A model generated the notes under the pieces. The model had not been told where the DNA came from. It saw nothing but the letters and a program-made list of their open reading frames with translations, and did no database searches. Shown piece after piece: positions 7,404 through 14,755 of a DNA stretch of 18,152 nucleotides (position 1 is its first letter; each line of letters begins with the position of its first letter). The stretch covers positions 1 through 18,152 of the forward strand of contig SLPP01000369.1 in assembly GCA_007131945.1 (NCBI GenBank), written 5' to 3'. A program made the position numbers and the translations under genes. The DNA is from Paracoccaceae bacterium (GTDB lineage: Bacteria; Pseudomonadota; Alphaproteobacteria; Rhodobacterales; Rhodobacteraceae).

Positions 7404-8084
7404 TCAGGCCGGGCAGGCGGCCAGCCGGTCGGGGAAGACGCGCGGGAAGGTCGCCATCAGCGCCGCGTCGAGGTCCCCCATCGTCACCGGCAGGCCGAGA
7501 TCGACGAGCGAGGTCACCCCGTGGTCGCGGATGCCGCAGGGCACGATGCCGTCGAAATGGCTCAGATCCGGCTCGACATTGATCGCCAGCCCGTGGAAGC
7601 TGACCCAGCGGCGAAGCTTGATGCCGATGGCGGCGATCTTGTCCTCGCGCGCAGTGCCGTCGGGCAAGGGCGGCTTTTCGGGCCGAGTGACCCAGACGCC
7701 GACCCGGCCCGGCCGTCGCTCGCCGCGGATGTTGAACTCGGCGAGCGTGGCGATCACCCAGTCCTCGAGCGCGCAGACGAAGCGGCGCACGTCGCGGCCG
7801 CGGGCGTTCAGGTCCAGCATCACGTAGACCACGCGCTGGCCGGGGCCGTGATAGGTGTACTGCCCGCCGCGGCCGGCGACATGGACCGGAAAGCGCCCGG
7901 GCGCGGTCAGGTCCTCGGCCCGGGCGGAGGTGCCGGCGGTGTAGAGCGGCGGATGCTCGAGCAGCCAGATCGCCTCGGGCGCCGTGCCGGCGGCGATGGC
8001 GGCAACGCGGTCCTCCATCGCCCACAGCGTCGCCGCGTAGTCCGCCAGTCCCGGAAGACGTTGCCATTCCATTCCGGCACCCAT
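7404..8084 (-). CDS. lipB: Octanoyltransferase (lipoyl synthesis)
   Basis: This 226-residue cytoplasmic enzyme transfers octanoyl groups from acyl carrier protein to lipoyl domains of 2-oxoacid dehydrogenases and the glycine cleavage system. The diagnostic motif [12 protein letters not shown] is at 72-83, the catalytic Lys156 sits in [17 protein letters not shown], and the catalytic Cys183 in DGIVPCGI. Length is normal. The start at 8084 or the ATG four codons later (MEWQRLPGL) are both possible; neither has a strong ribosome site. lipA is not in the window. The gene diverges from the secreted peptidoglycan-binding protein gene and points towards ctaD, from which it is separated by 372 bases. 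Confidence 0.96.
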   Translation of the reverse strand: MGAGMEWQRLPGLADYAATLWAMEDRVAAIAAGTAPEAIWLLEHPPLYTAGTSARAEDLTAPGRFPVHVAGRGGQYTYHGPGQRVVYVMLDLNARGRDVRRFVCALEDWVIATLAEFNIRGERRPGRVGVWVTRPEKPPLPDGTAREDKIAAIGIKLRRWVSFHGLAINVEPDLSHFDGIVPCGIRDHGVTSLVDLGLPVTMGDLDAALMATFPRVFPDRLAACPA

Positions 8085-8133
8085 CGGTTGCGCCCGTGCC
8101 GTCGGCGGCGCAGCCTAGCCCAGGGCGCGCCGG

Positions 8134-8159
8134 CGTCAATCCGCCGACGGGACGCGGCG
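8134..8159. repeat. Short repeat flanking lipB, copy 2
   Basis: CGTCAATCCGCCG (8134-8146), four bases, GACGCGGCG (8151-8159). It matches the copy at 7181-7204. This copy also forms a CGGCG/CGCCG hairpin (8131-8135, 8142-8146). It lies in the lipB spacer just upstream of the promoter of the following gene. Confidence 0.4.
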
Positions 8160-8160
8160 C

Positions 8161-8189
8161 TTGGTGAATCCGGCCCGGCGTGGTAGATT
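8161..8189 (+). promoter_or_regulatory. Promoter of the peptidoglycan-binding protein gene
   Basis: TTGGTG (8161-8166), a 17-base spacer and TAGATT (8184-8189) form a reasonable housekeeping promoter. The predicted start lies about 25 bases upstream of the ATG at 8221, which leaves room for the GGGGGG ribosome site. Confidence 0.5.
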
Positions 8190-8220
8190 TGACGCATTCG
8201 TTATCCGGGGGGATGTTGAC

Positions 8221-9870
8221 ATGAAACTCAATTTCGCGGTGGCCGCTACCCTGGCGGCGTCACTGATCGTCGCGCATGCCGATCGCGCCGAGGCCGATGC
8301 CTTCGTCGGGGGACTGATCGGCGGCTTCATCGGCAGCGCGGTCGGATCGAACATCCGCACCCAGCCGCGCCAGCGCACCACGGCCCAGCCGACGCGGCGC
8401 GCCACCACCGCCGACAGTTTCCAGCGCCAGCAGAATCGCGAGGTGCAGACGGCGCTCAACCATTTCGGCTTCAATGTCGGGACCGCGGATGGCGTCATCG
8501 GGCCGCGCAGCCGGGCCGGCATCGCGCAATGCCAGGCCTATCTGGGCTTTCCGCCGACCGGGGAGCTGACGGCCTTCGAGCGCAACATCCTGATCACCGC
8601 CTGGCAGCGCGCGACGATGGGCGGGCCGCAGGTCGCGCGTGTGGTGGCCAACCACCGCGACGGGATGCGCGGCCTGCTCGCGGTCGTGCGCGACGAGTTC
8701 GCCGGCGGGCGCACGGCGCAGTCGGGGCTGGGTGCCTACGGGCTGCCGCCGATCGTCGCCGATGCGGTGGACGAGATCGCCGCCAGCGCCGACCCGACGG
8801 CCGAGCAGCTGGTGCAGCGGTCGGGCTTCATCCAGCTCGCCGATCTCAACGGCGACGGGCGCACGGATTTCATCCTCGACACCTCGGTCACCGGCTCGGC
8901 CTTCTGGTGCAATGCCCAGTCGTGTTCGGTGATGGTCTTCGTCTCGACTCCGGACGGCTATGTGCGCAACGACTTCCAGGCGTTCAACGTCACGCCGGCG
9001 ATGTTCTCCTGCACCCGCGGCACCTGCACGCTGGAGCGGGAGGAAACCACGGCCGTTGCCGCCGCCGCCCCGGCCGCGCCGCAGGCGGGCGTGGCGCCGC
9101 CCGTCGCCAGCGCGCAGCCGATGGTGCAGAGCCCCGAAGCCGACGCGCCCGCCGCGCCCGCCATGCCCAGCTTCTTCGGCCAGGGTCCGGCGACGCAGGT
9201 CTCGCTCGCCTCGCATTGCAACCGCGTGGCGCTGGTGACCAACGCGAATGGCGGCTTCACCACGGCCGAAAGGATCGAGGATCCGGTCTTCGCGATGAAC
9301 GAGCAGTTCTGCCTCGCGCGGACCTTCGCCATCGCCGATGGCGAGGCGATCATCGCCCAGATCCCCGGCGCGACGCCGCAATCGGTCGCGGCCCAGTGCG
9401 AGACGCTCGCGCCGCTGCTGCAGCAGCACATCGCCGCGCTCTCGCTCGAGCCGCGCGAGGACGTGGTGCGCCGCGTCGCGGGTTTCGTGCTCGAATCCGG
9501 CCTCGGCCCGGACGACCTGGGCGCGACCGCGCGGGTCTGCCTGTCGAGCGGCTACCAGACCGACAACCTGCCGGTCGCGATGGGTTCGGCGCTGCTTCTG
9601 GTCGCGCTCGGCGAGGACGGCTATGGCGAACTGCCCGGTCACCATCTGCTGCAGGGCATCGGCGCCGCACAGCGCGACACGCTGGCCGTCGACTGGCTGC
9701 GCACGAGCGTGCCGGCGAACCCGGCCGCCGCGTCGCAGGCCAGCTTCGCGCCGGGGCCGGGCAGCCGCAACGTGCTGATCCATGCCGCGCTCGATCTGAT
9801 CACCGGCGACGCGTCGCCGGCGGCGGCGACGCCGCTGCCCGTGTTCAGCCTGCAGCCGAAGTCGGACTGA
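8221..9870 (+). CDS. Secreted peptidoglycan-binding-domain protein of unknown function
   Basis: This is a 549-residue exported protein. MKLNFAVAATLAASLIVAHA followed by DRAEA is a signal peptide with likely cleavage after residue 25. A glycine-zipper stretch (GGLIGGFIGSAVGS, 30-43) could insert into a membrane. A PG_binding_1-type domain covers about 72-125, with NREVQTALNHFGFNVGTADG and GPRSRAGI. A central domain includes DLNGDGRTD (208-216), an EF-hand/FG-GAP-like calcium loop, and four cysteines that may pair. An Ala/Pro-rich linker (about 276-323) leads to a C-terminal domain of about 225 residues that I do not recognise. The ATG at 8221 is favoured by the signal peptide and the GGGGGG site; an earlier in-frame ATG at 8161 lies on the promoter. 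It probably acts at the cell wall. No enzymatic motif is visible. Confidence 0.85.
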   Translation: MKLNFAVAATLAASLIVAHADRAEADAFVGGLIGGFIGSAVGSNIRTQPRQRTTAQPTRRATTADSFQRQQNREVQTALNHFGFNVGTADGVIGPRSRAGIAQCQAYLGFPPTGELTAFERNILITAWQRATMGGPQVARVVANHRDGMRGLLAVVRDEFAGGRTAQSGLGAYGLPPIVADAVDEIAASADPTAEQLVQRSGFIQLADLNGDGRTDFILDTSVTGSAFWCNAQSCSVMVFVSTPDGYVRNDFQAFNVTPAMFSCTRGTCTLEREETTAVAAAAPAAPQAGVAPPVASAQPMVQSPEADAPAAPAMPSFFGQGPATQVSLASHCNRVALVTNANGGFTTAERIEDPVFAMNEQFCLARTFAIADGEAIIAQIPGATPQSVAAQCETLAPLLQQHIAALSLEPREDVVRRVAGFVLESGLGPDDLGATARVCLSSGYQTDNLPVAMGSALLLVALGEDGYGELPGHHLLQGIGAAQRDTLAVDWLRTSVPANPAAASQASFAPGPGSRNVLIHAALDLITGDASPAAATPLPVFSLQPKSD

Positions 9871-9891
9871 GCCGGCGCCGAACGGCTGGCG

Positions 9892-10374
9892 TCACCCCCT
9901 CTCGCGAGGGGGTGAACGGTCATTATCGCCGTCATCCGGGCGCCCGTCATCCGGGCGCTTTTCGTCGAACAGACCCAGCGCGAGGCCGGCGATCAGCACG
10001 ACCGCGCCCGCCGCCAGCGCCTGCGGTCGCAGGACGATGCCGAGGAGCGCCGAACTCGCCGCCGAACCCACGACCGAGGAATAACGCGCCCGACGCTCCG
10101 CCATGCGGCGCCGTTCGGCGCGGTTGAGGGCGGCGACGATGGCGAGCACGACGAGTGCGAGCGCGGCGAAGCCGGCGGCGACGACGCCCGCCGCCAGCAC
10201 CGGATCGCCATGCCGCGCCGCCCAGAAGACGAGCGCCCCGACGGCACAGGCATAGGCGGTCAGCGCGAAGAGCGTGGCGAGCGCGTAGAGACCGGCGGCG
10301 CGCGTCTTCGCCTTGCGGAAGCGCTCGATATCCTCGGCCGCGAGCGCGCGCAGCGCCTCGATCACCGGAAGCAT
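9892..10374 (-). CDS. Phage-holin-superfamily (YqjE-like) membrane protein
   Basis: This 160-residue inner-membrane protein has hydrophobic segments at about 28-50, 58-84 and 118-135, preceded by a charged amphipathic N-terminus (IEALRALAAEDIERFRKAKT) and ending in a very acidic/basic tail. This layout fits the holin-X/YqjE group, which in bacteria is commonly encoded beside DUF883/YqjD-type proteins, as here; it is not a phage gene by context. The stop codon of the DUF883 gene lies 5 bases before its ATG, so the two are translated from one message. The final 25 codons overlap the terminator of the convergent gene. Biological role is unknown. Confidence 0.75.
   Translation of the reverse strand: MLPVIEALRALAAEDIERFRKAKTRAAGLYALATLFALTAYACAVGALVFWAARHGDPVLAAGVVAAGFAALALVVLAIVAALNRAERRRMAERRARYSSVVGSAASSALLGIVLRPQALAAGAVVLIAGLALGLFDEKRPDDGRPDDGDNDRSPPRERG
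9893..9914. terminator. Hairpin between convergent genes
   Basis: CACCCCCTC (9893-9901) pairs with GAGGGGGTG (9906-9914) around TCGC, starting one base inside the stop codon of the holin-like gene. It has no U-run on either strand, so it may only assist termination or protect the message end. Confidence 0.4.
9940..9962 (+). terminator. Intrinsic terminator of the peptidoglycan-binding protein gene
   Basis: GCGCCCG (9940-9946) pairs with CGGGCGC (9952-9958) around TCATC and is followed by TTTTCG. It lies 70 bases past the stop codon and within the coding sequence of the convergent holin-like gene, where a repeated GTCATCCGGGCGC encodes the acidic DDGRPDDG tail. Confidence 0.75.
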
Positions 10375-10379
10375 GGGCG

Positions 10380-10673
10380 TCAGCGCCGCAGGACCAGCCC
10401 GAGGACCAGCCCCGCGAGCGCGGCGAGACCCAGCATCTGCAGCGGCTGATCGTGCATCTTGCGCCGCACCCCCGCCTCCAGCGTCGCCAGCTGGCGCTGC
10501 AGGTCCTCGACCGCCTGCATCTCGGCACCGCGCAGCCGGTCGCTGCCATAGTCCCGGATCGCGGCGCCGAGCGCCGCCAGTTCCTCGCGCACCCGGGCGA
10601 TCTGCGCCTCGATCTCCTCCCGCCCGGCGGCCTCGCTTTCCTCGGTTCCGGGCTTCTGCGACTTGCTGGCCAT
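10380..10673 (-). CDS. DUF883/YqjD-like tail-anchored protein
   Basis: This 97-residue protein has a charged, coiled-coil-prone N-terminal two thirds (EEIEAQIARVREELAALG, DLQRQLATLEAGVRRK) and a single C-terminal membrane segment, LGLAALAGLVLGLVLRR, ending in two arginines. That is the layout of the ElaB/YqjD/DUF883 proteins, inner-membrane tail-anchored proteins reported in E. coli to bind ribosomes in stationary phase. I chose the ATG at 10673 because AGGAGG stands four bases upstream; a longer reading from 10730 lacks this. It is 66 bases downstream of the phospholipase-D-like gene and 5 bases upstream of the holin-like gene, forming a pair equivalent to yqjD-yqjE. Confidence 0.8.
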   Translation of the reverse strand: MASKSQKPGTEESEAAGREEIEAQIARVREELAALGAAIRDYGSDRLRGAEMQAVEDLQRQLATLEAGVRRKMHDQPLQMLGLAALAGLVLGLVLRR

Positions 10674-10739
10674 GTGACCTCCTCTCGTGCGTGCTGGCCC
10701 GACCATATCAGCATTCGCGCGGGCTTGCATGCCCCTGGC

Positions 10740-12254
10740 TCAGAGCCAGCGATGGATCGGCAGATGACCGATGACGAAGGACAACGTGCGGCGCGTGGCG
10801 CCGGTTCCCGGCTCGAGCTTCTGCAACTCGCTGCCGTCGCGCTGCCAGGCGACGAAGCGGCCCTCGAGCGTCAGCCGGTAGGCCTGGTCGGGGGCGCGGC
10901 ACCAATCGAATTCCGCCTGCAGCGCGGCGAGCAGCTGCGGATCGTCGAAGACGATCCCCATCTCGGTGTTGAGAAAGGCCGAGCGGAGATCGAAATTGAA
11001 CGAGCCGACGAAGCCCAGCACCTCGTCAACGATGAAGGCCTTGCCGTGCAGCATCGGCCGCGGCGGCCGGCGGGCGCGAACCTCGTAGAGCCGCACGCCC
11101 GCCGCCAGCAGGCGCTTGCGGTACCAGCGATAGGCGCCGTGGACGGTGACATGGTCGGCGACGGCCAGCGTGTTGGTGACGACCGAGACCTGCACCCCCG
11201 CTGCCGCGGCATCGACGAGCGACCGCATCCCGTCGGTGCCGGGCACGAAATAGGGGGTCATGATCTGCAGGCTCTGCTTCGCCCCGTTCAGCATCGGCTG
11301 CAGCGCCGCCGGCAGCCAGCCGCGCCGGCCGGTGCCCAGCGCCTTTTCCGGCGGGTCGGCGATCAGGCGCAGCGTGTCGCTCCAGCGCATCGCGTCGAGC
11401 ATCAGCGACGCGCAGTCCCCCGGCGCGGCCAGGGCCCGCCAGTCGCGCGCCGGGGCCGAGCGGCCATGCTGCGCCAGCCGCGCGCGAAACCCGGTCAGGT
11501 CCGAGCGGCGTTTCTTCCACAGCGCGGCAATGGGCAGGGCGAGGCCGTCGTTCCAGTAGCTGTCGAAGACGCGTTCGGCGTCCCGCAGGATCGGCCCGGC
11601 GAGCACCATGTCGAGGTCGCGCACGTTGCGCCGCCGGCCGGTGGCGGCGTCGAAATAGACATCGCCGACATTGCGCCCGCCGATCAGCGTCACGCGCCCG
11701 TCGACCGTCCAGACCTTGGCATGCATCCGGCGGTTGTAGCGCACGAGGTTGAGCACAAGCTCGATGCCGCGCCGGATCGACCCCTCGCGGGTGCGGATCG
11801 GATTGAAGAGCCGCACCTCGATCCGCGGATGGCTGTTGAGCGCCAGATAGGTCGGATCGCGGCCCAGCACGTTCACGTCGTCAAGGAGCAGTCGCACCCG
11901 CACCCCGCGATCGGCCGCCTCGAGCAGGGCCTGGGCCATGAGCGTGCCGGTCAGGTCGTCGCGCCAGATGTAGTACATCGCGTCGATGCTGCGCCGCGCG
12001 AGCGCCGCGCTCTGCATCCGCTGGGCGAAGGCGGTGCGGTTGTCGATGACCAGCGCCGCGCCGCTGAGGCCGGGATGGGCCGCCTCGAGCGGCGCGATGG
12101 TGAGGTCGAGCGGCGCGTCGTCGCCACGCGGGATCGATTGCGACTGCGGGCCGCGGGCACGTCGGGCGAAGCGGCCATAGGACCAGAGCGCGATGAGCGA
12201 GGCCAGCGCCAGCATCGCGGCGATGGCGGCGATCCAGACCAGCCAGAATATCAT
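10740..12254 (-). CDS. Phospholipase D-family protein, cardiolipin synthase C-like
   Basis: This 504-residue membrane-anchored enzyme has an N-terminal transmembrane segment (about 2-24) and two complete HKD catalytic motifs: His178-Lys180-Asp185 in RRMHAKVWTVDGRVTLIGGRNVGD and His403-Lys405-Asp410 in PMLHGKAFIVDEVLGFVGSFNFD. The IGGRNVGD extension after the first motif is characteristic of the YmdC/ClsC branch, which makes cardiolipin from phosphatidylglycerol and a second phospholipid. Length is close to E. coli ClsC with an N-terminal anchor. The start overlaps the stop of the upstream EEP-fold gene by ATGA, indicating translational coupling. Cardiolipin synthase is the likeliest role; another phosphatidyltransferase or phospholipase remains possible. 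Confidence 0.88.
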   Translation of the reverse strand: MIFWLVWIAAIAAMLALASLIALWSYGRFARRARGPQSQSIPRGDDAPLDLTIAPLEAAHPGLSGAALVIDNRTAFAQRMQSAALARRSIDAMYYIWRDDLTGTLMAQALLEAADRGVRVRLLLDDVNVLGRDPTYLALNSHPRIEVRLFNPIRTREGSIRRGIELVLNLVRYNRRMHAKVWTVDGRVTLIGGRNVGDVYFDAATGRRRNVRDLDMVLAGPILRDAERVFDSYWNDGLALPIAALWKKRRSDLTGFRARLAQHGRSAPARDWRALAAPGDCASLMLDAMRWSDTLRLIADPPEKALGTGRRGWLPAALQPMLNGAKQSLQIMTPYFVPGTDGMRSLVDAAAAGVQVSVVTNTLAVADHVTVHGAYRWYRKRLLAAGVRLYEVRARRPPRPMLHGKAFIVDEVLGFVGSFNFDLRSAFLNTEMGIVFDDPQLLAALQAEFDWCRAPDQAYRLTLEGRFVAWQRDGSELQKLEPGTGATRRTLSFVIGHLPIHRWL

Positions 12255-13012
12255 CCGGGCAACCTGAGCCGGGCCTTGATCGGCAGATGGTCCGACGCCT
12301 GCCGCGCCAGCGGCGTGTCATGCGTCGCGAGATCCAGAAGCTCGGCACGGTGGCAGCCGATGATCCGGTCGAGCGGCAGCACCGGCAGGCGCGCGGGAAA
12401 GCTCGCCGCCGTCGCCGCCGAGCGCTTGACCGCGCGCAGCTGCTTGCGCAGCGGCATCAGCGAGCAGCGCGCGCCCAGCCGCCATTCGTTGAGATCGCCC
12501 ATCACCAGCGTCGGGCGGTCCTCGGCGGCCTCGATCTCCTGCGCCAGCCGCCGGGCCTGGATCAGGCGCGACTGGTGCAGGAGGCCCAGATGCGCGGCGA
12601 TGACGCGCAGCGGCCGGCCGGCAACACGCAGGTCGCAGACGATCGCCCCGCGCGGCTCGAGCCCCGGCAGCGTGATCGGGCGCACGTCCTCGATCTCGGC
12701 GCCACGGAACAGAAGCAGGTTGCCGTGCCAGCCATGCGCCGCGGCGCCCAGCCGCGCGGGCAGCGGAGCCGGCTCGAGCCCTGTCGTCTCCTTGAGCTGG
12801 GCGAGGTCGATCACCCCCTTGCGCTCGCCGAAGCGACGGTCGACCTCCTGCAATGCGACGAGGTCGGCGCCGATCTCGCGGATCACCTCGATCGTGCGCC
12901 GCGTGTCGCGCCGCATGTCGGCGCCGACGCCCTTGTGGACGTTGTAGGAGCCGACGATCAGCTCGCTGTCCCCCGTATCGAGTCGCTGGCTTTCGCTTGC
13001 TTGCGCGGTCAT
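12251..13012 (-). CDS. Endonuclease/exonuclease/phosphatase-fold protein (YbhP-like)
   Basis: This 253-residue protein has all the EEP-fold metal-site motifs: SYNVHKG (Asn24), LQEVD (Glu56), AAHLGLL (His142), GDLNEW (Asp174, Asn176) and SDHLPI (Asp242, His243). It lacks an obvious signal peptide. E. coli YbhP, of the same fold, is encoded next to cardiolipin synthase ClsB, and the pairing here by ATGA overlap with a ClsC-like enzyme repeats that association. A lipid- or head-group-phosphodiesterase role is therefore a reasonable inference, but nuclease activity cannot be excluded. A small inverted repeat CCTCA ATA TGAGG (13015-13027) overlaps its weak ribosome site. Confidence 0.87.
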   Translation of the reverse strand: MTAQASESQRLDTGDSELIVGSYNVHKGVGADMRRDTRRTIEVIREIGADLVALQEVDRRFGERKGVIDLAQLKETTGLEPAPLPARLGAAAHGWHGNLLLFRGAEIEDVRPITLPGLEPRGAIVCDLRVAGRPLRVIAAHLGLLHQSRLIQARRLAQEIEAAEDRPTLVMGDLNEWRLGARCSLMPLRKQLRAVKRSAATAASFPARLPVLPLDRIIGCHRAELLDLATHDTPLARQASDHLPIKARLRLPG

Positions 13013-13081
13013 GCCCTCAATATGAGGTCCGCCCGGCCCGCGTGCAATCGCGCATGCGCCCGGCGCGCGCCGATCGCGGGT

Positions 13082-13543
13082 TCAGCTTTCCTGCCGCAGG
13101 ATCTCGGTGATCAGCACGTCGTGAAGGTCGGGGCCGATCTCGGCCCGGGCGGCATCGCGCAGCGCGCGGCGCAGGGCGAGGAGCGCCTCGCCGCTGGTGA
13201 AGACCCCCTCGAACCCGCCGAGGTTGGAATGGTCGAACAACGCCTGCAGGAAGATCGAGCGCAGCCGCGGCTCGTGCTTGGCGAGCGACACGCGGTGGCC
13301 GGGCGCCAGCTCCAGCGCAAGGCTCATCACCACCATCGAGCGCACCCGCCCGTCCTCGAGCACCGGCACGACGAAATGGTTCGGCATGCGCAGGGTTTCC
13401 AGCTCGGTCGGCGCCGGGGCGAAGGCCGGCGCCGCGGCCTGCGTCTCGACCGGCTCGGGCGGCGGGCGCAGCATCCAGCCGGCGCCGGCGCCAGCCGCCA
13501 GGCCGGCCAGTCCCAGGATCAGCGGCAGGAGGAGCTTCTTCAT
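13082..13543 (-). CDS. fliL: FliL-family flagellar basal-body-associated protein
   Basis: This 153-residue inner-membrane protein has an N-terminal membrane anchor (about 3-25), a Pro/Ala-rich periplasmic linker, and a FliL-like domain: MPNHFVVPVLEDGRVRSMVVMSLALEL from 53, then EPRLRSIFLQALFDHSNLGGF and a helical C-terminus. FliL forms rings around the stator at the motor and supports torque. The ATG at 13543 lies 7 bases after the flgH stop with its GAGGG site straddling that stop; a longer in-frame reading from 13660 lies inside flgH. It is the last gene of the flagellar operon. The sequence is divergent from enterobacterial FliL, so the symbol rests on layout, motif style and position. Confidence 0.8.
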   Translation of the reverse strand: MKKLLLPLILGLAGLAAGAGAGWMLRPPPEPVETQAAAPAFAPAPTELETLRMPNHFVVPVLEDGRVRSMVVMSLALELAPGHRVSLAKHEPRLRSIFLQALFDHSNLGGFEGVFTSGEALLALRRALRDAARAEIGPDLHDVLITEILRQES

Positions 13544-13550
13544 GGCGCCC

Positions 13551-14288
13551 TCAGAACGGCAGGATGATGTCGGCGATCTGCTGGCCGTAGCGCGGCTGCT
13601 GCATGTCCGAGATCTGCCCGCGTCCGCCGTAGGAGATGCGCGCGCCGGCGATCCGGTCATAGGCGATCTCGTTGCGCCGCGAGATGTCCTCGGGGCGAAT
13701 ATAGCCGGTCACGATCAGCTCGCGCAGTTCGTTGTTGACCCGCACCTCCTGGCTGCCCTCGATGCGCAGCACGCCGTTGGGCAGCCGTTCGACGATGGTG
13801 GTGGCGACGCGCAGGGTCAGGCGTTCGTTGCGGCTGACCGAGCCCGAGCCCTGGAAGCTCGACGCGCTGTCGACGCCCACCGCCTGGGCCATGCTGGCAC
13901 CCGCCGGCAAATGCCGGTCGATCTGCTGCGGCAGGCCGAAGAGCTGCGGCACGCCCATGCTCTGCGAGCCGGTGCGGCCGCGCTGCGAGGAATTCGAGAT
14001 CTCGGCCCGGTCGTCGATCTCGATCACCACGGTCAGGATGTCGCCCTGCCGGCTGGCCCGCCGGTCGCCGAGAAGCGAGCGCTGTCCGGCCGACCAGAGC
14101 GAGGCGTCGTCGGCGTTGCGCCGGACCTCGGTCCGCTCGGGCAGCGGCACGTTGTAGAGCGCGCGATGCTCCAGCCGCGGCTCCAGCGGCGTGAATTCGG
14201 GCGCGCGCCCGACCGTCGAGAGCTGCTGGCAGGCGCCGAGCAGGAGCGCGGCGACGAGCAGGAGGGCAGGCGTGAACTTTCCGGGCAT
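13551..14288 (-). CDS. flgH: Flagellar L-ring protein
   Basis: This 245-residue outer-membrane lipoprotein forms the L ring, the bushing of the flagellar rod in the outer membrane. A lipoprotein signal peptide ends in the lipobox LLGAC with Cys20. The family core is clear: SLWSAGQRSLLGDRRASRQGDILTVVIEIDDRAEISN (about 63-99) and the C-terminal segment VTGYIRPEDISRRNEIAYDRIAGARISYGGRG followed by QQIADIILPF. Length is normal. It lies 38 bases after flgA and 7 bases before fliL. Confidence 0.97.
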   Translation of the reverse strand: MPGKFTPALLLVAALLLGACQQLSTVGRAPEFTPLEPRLEHRALYNVPLPERTEVRRNADDASLWSAGQRSLLGDRRASRQGDILTVVIEIDDRAEISNSSQRGRTGSQSMGVPQLFGLPQQIDRHLPAGASMAQAVGVDSASSFQGSGSVSRNERLTLRVATTIVERLPNGVLRIEGSQEVRVNNELRELIVTGYIRPEDISRRNEIAYDRIAGARISYGGRGQISDMQQPRYGQQIADIILPF

Positions 14289-14326
14289 CTCGGGCCTCTG
14301 CGATGGCTCTGGGCGCTGTGCGCGCC

Positions 14327-14755
14327 TCAGGGGGTGACGTGGACCTCGCCCGTCCCCGTCACCCAGCCGGTGACGGTGTTGCGCGAGGCGAGATTCATGA
14401 TGCGGATCGCGTCGCCCTCGCCGCCGCGGCCGAGCGCGCGCCCCTCGGCGCGGATCTCGAGCCCGCCGCGCTGGAAGACGAGCGTGACGATCTGGTTGCG
14501 CTCGACAAGCGCCGGCGGGCCGAGCGCCGAGAGCGGGATCGGCCGGCCGGCATAGAGCGTCACCCGCGCCTCGAGCCCGACCACCTCGTCGGGGCGGGCG
14601 GCCCCGCCCGGCGGCGCGGCCCGGTCGGTCAGGGCGATGTCGTCGGGCCCGATCAGCGTGTTCGCCCTGAGCGTGCGCGTGGCCACGACCGATTCCGCCA
14701 GCGCCGCGCCGGGGCCGAACGCGAGGATCAGGACGAGGCCGGCGAGCGCGCGCAT
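14327..14755 (-). CDS. flgA: Flagellar P-ring assembly chaperone
   Basis: This 142-residue periplasmic protein has a cleavable signal peptide (MRALAGLVLILAFGPGAALA) and a SAF/FlgA domain: RTLRANTLIGPDDIALTD, RVTLYAGRPIPLSALGPPALVERNQIVTLVF, and RGGLEIRAEGRALGRGGEGDAIRIMNLASRNTVTGWV. FlgA helps FlgI polymerise into the P ring. It is shorter than the 219-residue enterobacterial protein, as is usual in Alphaproteobacteria, keeping mainly the C-terminal SAF part. Its start codon shares one base with the flgG stop (TGATG), implying coupled translation. Confidence 0.94.
   Translation of the reverse strand: MRALAGLVLILAFGPGAALAESVVATRTLRANTLIGPDDIALTDRAAPPGGAARPDEVVGLEARVTLYAGRPIPLSALGPPALVERNQIVTLVFQRGGLEIRAEGRALGRGGEGDAIRIMNLASRNTVTGWVTGTGEVHVTP

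Noticed and set aside
8260..9783. Long minus-strand frame opposite the peptidoglycan-binding protein gene.
   Set aside because: The plus-strand product has a signal peptide, a recognisable domain and a promoter; the minus-strand one has none of these.
9892..10374. The holin-family gene as a sign of a prophage.
   Set aside because: No phage structural, lysis or integrase genes are nearby, and it is paired with a DUF883 gene as in ordinary chromosomes.
10155..12947. A 930-codon open frame on the plus strand across the holin, DUF883, phospholipase D and EEP genes.
   Set aside because: Four well-supported minus-strand genes occupy this stretch. The plus-strand translation has only biased composition and crosses several gene boundaries.
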